A DNA stretch of 64,000 nucleotides. It comes from Aralia elata (taxonomy: Eukaryota; Streptophyta; Magnoliopsida; Apiales; Araliaceae). The DNA lies in assembly GCA_034770075.1 (NCBI GenBank), contig CM068378.1, forward strand, positions 44,792,508 to 44,856,507, in the 5' to 3' direction. This document shows positions 1-8,205 of the stretch, piece by piece; within the stretch, counting starts at the first letter, position 1, and each line of letters begins with the position of its first letter. The translations under genes were made by a program, and so were the position numbers. The notes under the pieces are model-generated. The model saw only the letters and a program-made list of their open reading frames with translations. It ran no database searches and was not told where the DNA came from.

Positions 1-722
1 TTGAATGAAGAGCTGATGGATTGCAAAAGAGAATGAATGTTTGAATTTGGGAGGAGTGGAGTGAATTAGGGAGAAGTGGAAGAAAAATGAAAATGGGGTT
101 GGTTGCTCAAGGAGCTTGCCGGCAACCTCCCTCTTGCTCAATTCTCATTGGTCCAAAATGAGGGATTGGTTCCCTCTTGGGGTAACAAGCCAAAACAAAT
201 ACCCGAAAATACCAAAAATATATCCGAAAACTCCCACTTTTGTACCAAAACTGGTAAATAACTCTACCCAAAATTAGAATGGGTACTCCCATAATTATTG
301 GGATGTATAAAAATAATTATTATGGGATTTGTCCATTTATTCGGAACACCCATATAACACATTTTGGATACGGATAAAATCACGTATCAGCTCAAATAAA
401 ATTTCTGACACTTGGAAAAATTATTCGTACGCATACACGTATTTATGAAATTTATTAACTTCGAAAAAGACACAAAAATTTTATGGCGTGAATATTGCCT
501 CGGGAAACGTGCCCCGTGAATAGTGATTTAGCGACGCTACGCGAAATCAATTATTCACTTAAAACAAAACTATAACACATAAAATTCATACATTCACATG
601 ATCTAGATTGTCACACAACCTTTAAACACGTAACATAAATATAATATTGATAAATTATAAAATATTCATTAATATTCAAAAATTTGAATTACAAGGAAAT
701 TTCAGAATTCCCGGTCGTTACA
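1..722 (-). repeat. E1 3' LTR, partial
   Basis: Aligns base for base with 9028-9749. On the minus strand it begins TGTAACGACC directly after the purine tract; the rest lies beyond the window. The differences from the other LTR seen by eye (108, 204, 212, 269, 405, 406, 414, 565, 636, 710, 711) are all transitions. Confidence 0.95.
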
Positions 723-739
723 TCCTCCCCCCTTATAAG
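723..739 (-). other. E1 polypurine tract
   Basis: Minus-strand reading CTTATAAGGGGGGAGGA ends exactly where the 3' LTR begins. This is the expected second-strand primer site. E2 and E3 have the same ATAAGGGRGGG-type tract after a similar GGGGACGGAAT-like segment. Confidence 0.9.
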
Positions 740-786
740 AATTCTGTCCCCAGAATTACAGTCTAGGTACGGAAAACTTAACGGGT

Positions 787-3700
787 TCACTCAAAAAGAT
801 GCGGATAATTCTTCCTCATCCTCTCTTCTAGCTCCCACGTAGCTTCTTCAGCTGCGTGGTTCTTCCAAAGTACTTTAACCGAATGAATGACCTTATTTCT
901 TAACTTCTGTTCCTTCCTATCTAATATCTGGATAGGAATTTCCTCATATGATAAGTCCTTCTCCACTTGAATTGGTTCATAGGATATCACATGCTTGTAG
1001 TCGGGTTTATATGGCCGCAACACAGAAACGTGAAACACATTATGAATATGTTTTAGTTCAGGAGGTAAAGCTACCTCGTACGCCACTTCACCTACTCTCT
1101 TTAAAACTTCAAATGGTCCTACGAACCTGGGACTCAATTTTCCCTTCTTACCAAATCTGATCTTCCCCTTCCAGGGAGATACCTTCAAAAACACAAAGCT
1201 GCCAACTTCAAAGTCTCGCTTCTGACGATGCAAATCGGCGTATTTCTTCTGTCGATCCTGAGCTGCTACCAATCGAGCTCTTATCACTTTGACGACATCC
1301 ACAGTCTGTTGCACAAATTCAGGTCCCAACAGTCTTCGTTCACCGACTTCGTCCCAACACAGAGGTGTTCGACACTTCCTTCCGTATAATGCTTCGTATG
1401 GCGGCATGCCAATACTTGCATGATAACTGTTATTATATGCAAACTCCACCAACGGTAGGTGATCGCCCCAGCTACCTTTAAAATCCATCACACATGCTCT
1501 AAGCATGTCCTCCAGCGTCTGAATTGTTCGTTCGCTTTGCCCATCCGTTTGAGGGTGATACGCCGTACTCAACCTCAACTGAGTTCCCAATCTTTCTTGT
1601 AAGCTCTTCCAGAAATTGGACGTGAAGCGCGGATCTCTGTCAGATACAATAGATACCGGTACTCCATGTCGTGACACAATCTCTTTCACATATAACTTTG
1701 CTAGCTGCTCCAGCCTATACCTTATCTTGATCGGTAGAAAATGTGCAGATTTAGTCAAACGATCCACAATCACCCAGATCGCGTCGTAACCCTTCTGAGT
1801 TGGTGGAAGCCCCGTCACAAAATCCATCATGATATGCTCCCACTTCCACTCTGGAATATTCAGCGGTTGTAGCAGTCCACCCGGTTTCTGATGTTCTGCT
1901 TTTACCCTCTGACATGTCAAGCATCGCCCAACACATTCTGCGACCTCCCTCTTCATGTTCGGCCACCAGACGTGTTGGCGTAAATCCTGATACATTTTGG
2001 TACTACCAGGATGTATCGAATACCTTGTAGAATGAGCTTCCTGCAGAATCTCTTCTCTCAACTCCGGAACCATCGGTATCCAGATCCTCCCTTCAAACCT
2101 TAGTAGTCCTGTGCCATCAATTTTGTACTTTAATTCCTCTCCTTCTGAGATTCGCTTCTTTATGGCGATACATTCATCATCCTTTTCTTGAGCCTCTTTT
2201 ATCTTGTCTAATGAAGTTGGACTCGCCTCCACTGTGAACAGTTTCTCATCTGCATTCGTCGGATATTTGACTTCCAACTCCAGTCTTTCCATATCCTTGA
2301 TCAGTTCCTCTTGAGCTGTCAGCATCATCAACTTATCTCTGCCTTTCCTACTTAGAGCATCGGCCACTACATTGGCCTTACCGGGATGATATAGAATCTC
2401 ACAGTCGTAGTCCTTGATCATCTCCAACCATCGCCTCTGCCTCATGTTTAGTTCCTTTTGAGTGAAGATATACTTCAGACTTTTGTGGTCTATGTATATC
2501 TCACACTTCTCCCCATACAGATAGTGTCTCCAAATCTTCAGAGCAAACACTACTGCCGCTAGTTCTAGGTCATGAGTCGGATACCCCTTCTCATAGTCCT
2601 TCAGCTGTCGTGACGCGTACGCAATGACCTTCCCATGCTGCATCAGTACGCACCCAAGGCCTTTGTGTGACGCATCACTGTACGCCACAAATCCCCCGGT
2701 ATTATCTGGTAGGGATAACACAGGTGCTTCACTAAGTTTCTTCTTCAACTCCAAGAAACTCTCTTCGCACTTATCTATCCATACAAACTTCACAGTCTTC
2801 CTTGTCAAATTTGTCAACGGTGTTGCTATCTTTGAAAAGTTCTGAATAAACCTCCGATAGTAACCTGCTAATCCCAAGAAACTTCGGACTTCTGTCGGTG
2901 TCTTCGGCTGCTCCCAGTTTATTACTGCTTCTACCTTGGCAGGATCCACCGATACACCATCCTTGTCAATCACATGCCCCAAAAACTGCACTCTTTGTAG
3001 CCAAAATTCACACTTGGAAAACTTTGCATACAACTTCTCCCTTCTCAGCGTTTCCAGGGCTATCCTTAAATGCTCGACGTGTTCCTCCTCCGTCTTCGAG
3101 TAAACAAGAATGTCATCTATGAAAACGACGACAAATTTATCTAGGTATTGCTTGAACACTCTGTTCATCATGTCCATAAATGCTGCTGGCGCATTCGTCA
3201 GCCCAAACGACATCACCAAAAACTCAAAGTGTCCATATCGAGTCCTGAATGCTGTCTTTGGAATATCCTCCTGCCTTACCTTCAGTTGGTGATATCCTGT
3301 CCTCAAGTCAATCTTTGAGAAGAATTTCGCTCCCTTCAATTGATCGAACAAATCATCAATTCTAGGCAACGGATACTTGTTCTTAATGGTAACCTTGTTC
3401 AATTCCCTGTAGTCAATACAAAGCCTTAATGATCCATCCTTCTTTTTCACGAACAATACTGGCGCTCCCCACGGAGATACACTCGGACGAATATATCCTT
3501 TATCTAGCAGCTCCTGCAGTTGAACCATCAGTTCTTTCATCTCTACCGGTGCCATCCTGTACGGTGCCTTTGAGATCGGTGCGATTCCCGGTACTAAGTC
3601 GATCACAAATTCCACTTCTCTATCCGGCGGCAATCCTGGTATCTCATCTGGGAAAACGTCTGGGAATTCCCTTACTACAAGTATCTGACCTAGCTCACCC

Positions 3701-4518
3701 TCTACTCTTCGGGTATCAACCACGTGAGCCAGATAACCTATACAACCTTTCCGTAGCAATTTCTTTGCTTGCATCATCGTCAGACAACAAGATTGTCTCG
3801 GCGATTTACTACCGTAAAATATGACCTTCGACTTATTCGGAGTCTTTAGGTGTATACTTTTCTGCTGACAATTAATCATAGCCCCGTGGCTAGACAACCA
3901 ATCCATCCCAAGAATTACATCAAATTCTCCTAGTCGTATCGGAATTAAATCTACGCTCAGTTTAAACCCGTTTATCTCAGCACAACAATTTCTATGGATG
4001 TATTCCACAGGAATAACTTCTTTATTAGCTACTTCCACATTCATTGGATTCTCTAATTTTTCACGAGGTAAGTTTAGCCGTTTAGCAAATTCATCCGACA
4101 CAAAAGAACAGGTAGCTCCCGAATCAAATAATACATATGCATTAATATTATTGATCGAAATGATACCTGACACCACATCCTTTGATTCCATCGCATCCTG
4201 CACTGTCATGTTGAAGGTGCGTGCTACTGGTCTGTTCTGCTGGGCTGGTCCTCCGATAGTCAGCTTACTGTTGTTCCCTTGGTTAGCACTGCCTGCATCA
4301 CTCTTCCTCTTTGGGCAATCCTTCTTCTGATGATCTAAAGCGCCACAAGAAAAACAACTTCCTGCCTTCGCCTTTGGGCATTGTGGGTTAAAGTGCCCTG
4401 GTTGACCACAGTTGAAACAAACTCCTTTTCCTTTCATGCATTCTCCAAAGTGATTCCTTCCACATTTCTCGCATTTATTACCCTTCTTTGTATCCCCTCC
4501 GGATTTGCTTCCTGTCAT
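787..4518 (-). CDS. pol: E1 pol polyprotein: zinc knuckles, protease, RT, RNase H, integrase, chromodomain-like tail
   Basis: Encodes the enzymes that copy the element RNA into DNA and integrate it. The 1243-residue frame is open. Three CCHC-like knuckles (16-27, 34-47, 55-68) are the end of Gag. Protease has FDSGAT at 131-136 (Asp132). RT has SKIDLRTGYHQ (Asp404) and FIDD (466-469). RNase H has Asp614, Glu652, Asp677 and Asp720. Integrase has an HHCC finger (His829, His836, Cys866, Cys869) and Asp899, Asp960, Glu996 with the usual 35-residue gap between the last two. GPFEVL (1134-1139) precedes a chromodomain-like tail (about 1189-1243) with an EEATWE motif. No catalytic residue appears lost. 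It is in the same frame as gag, separated by a TAG at 4531-4533, so the first Met here is not a natural start. The enzymes look intact but need readthrough or another Gag source. Confidence 0.95.
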   Translation of the reverse strand: MTGSKSGGDTKKGNKCEKCGRNHFGECMKGKGVCFNCGQPGHFNPQCPKAKAGSCFSCGALDHQKKDCPKRKSDAGSANQGNNSKLTIGGPAQQNRPVARTFNMTVQDAMESKDVVSGIISINNINAYVLFDSGATCSFVSDEFAKRLNLPREKLENPMNVEVANKEVIPVEYIHRNCCAEINGFKLSVDLIPIRLGEFDVILGMDWLSSHGAMINCQQKSIHLKTPNKSKVIFYGSKSPRQSCCLTMMQAKKLLRKGCIGYLAHVVDTRRVEGELGQILVVREFPDVFPDEIPGLPPDREVEFVIDLVPGIAPISKAPYRMAPVEMKELMVQLQELLDKGYIRPSVSPWGAPVLFVKKKDGSLRLCIDYRELNKVTIKNKYPLPRIDDLFDQLKGAKFFSKIDLRTGYHQLKVRQEDIPKTAFRTRYGHFEFLVMSFGLTNAPAAFMDMMNRVFKQYLDKFVVVFIDDILVYSKTEEEHVEHLRIALETLRREKLYAKFSKCEFWLQRVQFLGHVIDKDGVSVDPAKVEAVINWEQPKTPTEVRSFLGLAGYYRRFIQNFSKIATPLTNLTRKTVKFVWIDKCEESFLELKKKLSEAPVLSLPDNTGGFVAYSDASHKGLGCVLMQHGKVIAYASRQLKDYEKGYPTHDLELAAVVFALKIWRHYLYGEKCEIYIDHKSLKYIFTQKELNMRQRRWLEMIKDYDCEILYHPGKANVVADALSRKGRDKLMMLTAQEELIKDMERLELEVKYPTNADEKLFTVEASPTSLDKIKEAQEKDDECIAIKKRISEGEELKYKIDGTGLLRFEGRIWIPMVPELREEILQEAHSTRYSIHPGSTKMYQDLRQHVWWPNMKREVAECVGRCLTCQRVKAEHQKPGGLLQPLNIPEWKWEHIMMDFVTGLPPTQKGYDAIWVIVDRLTKSAHFLPIKIRYRLEQLAKLYVKEIVSRHGVPVSIVSDRDPRFTSNFWKSLQERLGTQLRLSTAYHPQTDGQSERTIQTLEDMLRACVMDFKGSWGDHLPLVEFAYNNSYHASIGMPPYEALYGRKCRTPLCWDEVGERRLLGPEFVQQTVDVVKVIRARLVAAQDRQKKYADLHRQKRDFEVGSFVFLKVSPWKGKIRFGKKGKLSPRFVGPFEVLKRVGEVAYEVALPPELKHIHNVFHVSVLRPYKPDYKHVISYEPIQVEKDLSYEEIPIQILDRKEQKLRNKVIHSVKVLWKNHAAEEATWELEERMRKNYPHLFE

Positions 4519-4530
4519 CTGACTGTCGTT

Positions 4531-5298
4531 CTATTTTCTCTTATTTGGGTTACTTCCCCCGCTGCTACCTTCCTTATGACCCTCATGACTCTTTTTCTTT
4601 TTCTGATCTTGGTTGTGCCTGGCCAAAGCTTCGCTTCCTCCCTCAGCAATGATTGCTTTCTCAAGTAACGTAGAAAATGTGTTGATCTGCAAAACCGCAA
4701 CCTTACTATACACCCAAGGTTTCAGTTCTTGTTCAAATCTCTTTGCCCGCCTAGCTTCGGTGTCCACCTGATGTGGAGCAAACCTAGCTAACTCATTAAA
4801 TTTTATGGCATACTCCGCAACTGACATGCTCCCTTGCTTTAGTTCCAGGAACTTTATCTCCATGCTTGCCTGCATACTCATTGGAAAGTAATTTTCGAAA
4901 AACAGCTCCTTGAAACGAGCCCATGTAATCGTGCCTTCCCCGGCTCGACCTTTGTTCGCCTTCCACCAGTAATTTGCCTCACCTTTCATCATGAAAGTGG
5001 CAAACGACGTCATCTATTCTTCGGCCACCCTTGCGACCTCAAAAACTTTCTCTATTTCTTCTACCTATGTCTGGGCTTCAATCGGATCCGTAGTACCACG
5101 AAATTCCGGTGGTCCTACTAATTTGAAGTCCTTAAAGTTCGCCATGTGACTTCCTAGCTGATCAACTGCAGCGGCTTGTCTGCCCTGCATTGCTTCTGCT
5201 AATAAATTAACAAAAGCCCTCATAAGGTCTGCCTGACCCTCCTCGTTATTCACCGACTCCTCAACCCTTTGGTTACGCGGTCGTCCTCTTGGCGCCAT
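4531..5298 (-). pseudogene. gag: E1 gag (capsid), interrupted by three amber codons
   Basis: N-terminal part of the fused gag-pol frame, starting MAPRGRPRNQ at 5298. It has the plant retrotransposon gag core: a GPPEFRGTTDPIEAQ segment, ANYWW, FKELFFENYFP, and a FAPHQVDTEARRAKRFEQ-like stretch. In-frame TAG codons lie at 5065-5067 (a Trp in E2), 5014-5016 (Gln in E3) and 4531-4533 (junction to the knuckles). There is no frameshift, so removing three point changes would leave one frame of about 1500 codons. As it stands full-length Gag cannot be made. An acceptor-like tract lies just upstream of the start. Confidence 0.9.
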
Positions 5299-5687
5299 GA
5301 TCTGCTAAAAGAAAACCGTCGGCTATTACTAATAGATCTAGGCCTCATGCAACAAGTCATTTAAGTCAACAATTAAAAGTAAAAGCATCTATCAAACACG
5401 TTTGATTTAAATAAAACAACTGCATTTATAACCATATGTCACTGTCTTAATACAACTCAACGGGTGCCATACTTCTATAAATGCTAAATGACATAGCCTG
5501 CCAACCATTAACTATCCCCTAAAGAACAAAATTGGGGAATAATAACCTTCCACCCCTATACTAGAAGCAAAATTGGGGTTCAACTACTATCCCACGCACG
5601 CTACCAGCAGAGGGATTTATAACATAAGTAAGCCCCTATTACAACAAAAGTGGGACCTACTGTAAACATAATGCTAAAAATAACACA
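5299..5687 (-). other. E1 spacer between extra ORF and gag, with acceptor-like tract
   Basis: No ORF of note. On the minus strand GGTTTTCTTTTAGCAG ends at 5302, four bases before the gag ATG. It looks like a pyrimidine-rich splice acceptor and could give a spliced gag mRNA that skips the upstream ORF. Splicing is inferred from sequence alone. Confidence 0.5.
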
Positions 5688-6497
5688 TCACCGCCTGCTG
5701 CGGCGAATTGCAACCCTGAGCTCCCGTCGAGCCAACCTGTCAACCACTCGGCGCCTAATCACGCGCCTGCTGCTACCCTCATCCCTAGGGTACCTCCTCA
5801 CCCTGTCCCTCAGCCTGCCTATGGAAGTAGTCAAGCCTGACCTGAGGGAATCAATTTCTGCAGTTAGGGCTGCCAAGTGCTCCATAGCCTCATCTCGCTC
5901 TAGACGAGTAGTCTCTAGCTGATCCTCCACCCGCTCTATCTGTCCTACCAGCATCACATTCCTCTCTAGGAGGTCATAAACCATCACACCAAACTGTACA
6001 GAAACCCCTCGGCGACCGTGAACCTCTGCCTCCAATTCGGCAATCCTCTGGTCCTTTTCTTGCAACTTCTGGGTTAACTCAGTCTTTTCCCCCAAAGTCT
6101 GATATGCCAATGTCCTGTACTGCTCTTCTCGGTCCTGGTGCTCCTGGTTCTGCTCCTCTAAGTGAGTTACTCGATTCTCGAGCTCCTCATTCCTATTTGT
6201 CAGCTCTTCGATAATATCACTAGCAGTAGTGCCCATGCCATCTGCATACTGAGGTGGCTCATCATCCTCCGTCAATGGATCCTCCTCGGGGTCCTCATCC
6301 TCCCCCTCGTCGCTTAACAGCCTCAGCACTCTTCCGGTAACTGGCTCCTCCTCAGAACCATACTCGGCCTCGGACTCATCCCTAGTGTCCATCATCTCTG
6401 GCTCACTCGGCTGCACCTCCACTATGGGCCCTACGTCCACATGAATATCTGTGAACTCTCCCTCTCTAGCAGGACTGAACTCTCTCATCTCAGACAT
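5688..6497 (-). CDS. E1 extra ORF upstream of gag: acidic coiled-coil protein with Arg-rich tail
   Basis: Intact ORF on the element's sense strand between the primer site and gag. From the preferred Met (MSEMREFSPA) it is 269 residues; a further in-frame Met lies 16 codons upstream (6545). The inner start is preferred because an acceptor-like TTTGTGGCTGTAG ends one base before its ATG. Numbered from the outer Met: strongly acidic region 44-97 with Asp/Glu runs; heptad-like coiled coil about 110-177; a second helical stretch 190-250; very basic tail 244-285 with repeated Arg pairs, suited to nucleic-acid or nuclear binding. I recognise no enzyme motif or known domain. It has no equivalent ORF in E2 or E3. 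Plant Ogre/Tat elements are known to carry an ORF before gag; whether this is related cannot be told here. Open in an element whose gag is broken. Confidence 0.75.
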   Translation of the reverse strand: MSEMREFSPAREGEFTDIHVDVGPIVEVQPSEPEMMDTRDESEAEYGSEEEPVTGRVLRLLSDEGEDEDPEEDPLTEDDEPPQYADGMGTTASDIIEELTNRNEELENRVTHLEEQNQEHQDREEQYRTLAYQTLGEKTELTQKLQEKDQRIAELEAEVHGRRGVSVQFGVMVYDLLERNVMLVGQIERVEDQLETTRLERDEAMEHLAALTAEIDSLRSGLTTSIGRLRDRVRRYPRDEGSSRRVIRRRVVDRLARRELRVAIRRSRR

Positions 6498-6738
6498 CCT
6501 ACAGCCACAAACAGAAACAAATAGATAGCAAGATGTCAGTGTCACAATAAAATATATTCATTGATAAAATGAAATGATATTTTATCATGCACAACTCGGC
6601 TCGATGGATTTCCACAATCCACCTCCAGACATGACCATCAAATGAATCTCCCCGATCCATCACCTAGCGTACTCAATACGAGTTTAATACTAAGGTTATA
6701 ACCTAGGTTTCGCAAATCCTAAAGTTTATAACCTAAAG
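6498..6738 (-). other. E1 leader between primer site and extra ORF
   Basis: About 240 bp without an ORF. It carries the repeat-like AGGTTATAA segments usual just after the tRNA-Met site and, at 6499-6520, a pyrimidine-rich acceptor-like tract before the extra ORF. Confidence 0.5.
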
Positions 6739-6750
6739 CTCTGATACCAA
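6739..6750 (-). other. E1 primer-binding site, tRNA-Met
   Basis: TGGTATCAGAGC on the minus strand, complementary to the 3' end of plant initiator tRNA-Met, a few bases inside the 5' LTR end (GTGTCACA at 6753-6760). Confidence 0.95.
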
Positions 6751-7038
6751 CCTGTGACACCCCCAAATTCAGGTACCAATACCTCGAATTTAGTGCTCAC
6801 GATAAAATGCATCCATACACCTCTAAACAACATAAATTAACTAATGCGGAATAAAATAAACATATGTTGTTCATTACAAAAGGTTCACTACGGTTCCAAG
6901 GTCTACAACCTTAAATAAATACATCGCAGAATACATTAATAATACAAAACTATTCCACGATTACACAACGGGATAGTATATATAACTATTCCTTAAGCTT
7001 TCCTTTGCCTTTGTCCGCTTTGGAACTCCCCGGCTTAA

Positions 7039-7121
7039 CTGCAATAGGTTCATGATATAGCAAGGGTGAGCAACTACTTTGCTCAGCAAGTTTAAAAGCA
7101 AGAATGAAGATATATCATGAA
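7039..7121 (-). promoter_or_regulatory. E1 LTR two-tier stem-loop with downstream acceptor-like site
   Basis: Outer arms TTCATGATATA / TATATCATGAA (7111-7121 with 7049-7059, 11 bp) enclose an inner hairpin TGAGCAA-AGTAG-TTGCTCA (7-bp stem, 7067-7085). ATTGCAG ends at 7039, 10 nt after the outer arm. The same design recurs in E2 and E3, with base-pair swaps, and partly in S1. Confidence 0.7.
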
Positions 7122-7994
7122 TGAATAAGAATAATAGCTGCATAGATCAACAATTTATGAACATTGATGAAATAGCTGAAATGACATAATCAAAGTCCAA
7201 ATGAATCAATGAATAATGATTATTTACTGCTGAGTGGTCCAACCGACCATGAACTTTTGGCCAAAGAGTCAATCATTCGACTAACTCTTTTAAAACCTGG
7301 CCCCGTCAGTTGTACTCGAGGGGATCAGCCTCTCGTACACCATGTATATGCATAACATTTAACTCTGACTGCATCGAATAACCGACACATTATAATCCCC
7401 TACATAAGGGTTGCTCTCTCAGTCCAAGAATCCGCACCAACAATCGGTTTGGATAGCTTTTAAAATAATAACCTGTACATGTCTAACCGAAACAAATGGC
7501 GTAGACTATCTCCTTAAATAGTTCATGAATGAAGAACTTAAACGTTTCACAATCCAACAATAGATAATGAATTCAAATGCATAAGTTGCGAATATCACTA
7601 ATTATCTTGGAAGTGGAGTAATTGACAATAATTAGTCCACTAATATGATTCAAAAGTAATAACTCAATTTGAGTCATGAAATTTGCATCAATATACAACC
7701 TGTATAAAATATGAAACCTGCTCAAAATATAATTCGAGTAAGGTTAGGGAAAACTTGCCCAACACAAGGGTTAGACAAGCCTAAATTGCAATTAGATTAT
7801 ACAATTTCCGCCTTAAGACAATACTAATTTGGTTGACATTTAATAAATAATTAAGCATTTAGGGCTTAACAAAATATGCTTAGTTAACGTGTCTAATCAT
7901 TTAATACAAGGAAAAATATAAGTGTTGGACCATGCTGAAGTGGGCTCATTAGGTCCGACCCGATCCGACTCGGTCTGACTAACCCGACCTGGAC

Positions 7995-8205
7995 CGGACA
8001 CGGAGCTGGCGCTGCAGCGCCAAGCTCAAGCACTGGACCTCACGCTGCGGCGTGAGTCCCGTGTCTTCTCCATGACCGGGCTTCACGCTGCGGCGTGAGC
8101 CTTAAAGCTTGGGCCTCACGCTGCGGCGCGAGCCCCGGTTTTTCCCCACTTGCCCCTCGCTGCAGCGTGAGCTGCAGGGCATATGGGTGGCGCTGCGGCG
8201 CCATT
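7995..8205. repeat. GC-rich stem-loop island in E1 LTR
   Basis: Six short GC stem-loops in about 200 bp of otherwise AT-rich LTR: perfect 16-bp palindrome TGGCGCTGCAGCGCCA (8007-8022); CTCACGC-TGCG-GCGTGAG (8039-8056, 7-bp stem); near copies at 8083-8099, 8115-8132 and about 8156-8172; TGGCGCTGCGGCGCCA (8188-8203). Preceded by a CCGACCCG-type repeat (7955-7998). Confidence 0.8.

Noticed and set aside
3429..3824. 131-codon ORF on the plus strand across E1 pol
   Set aside because: Antisense shadow of a strongly coding RT/protease frame.
4531..5067. Programmed amber readthrough to make Gag-Pol
   Set aside because: Only the codon at the gag/pol junction is in a plausible place; two others lie within gag, which fits decay better.
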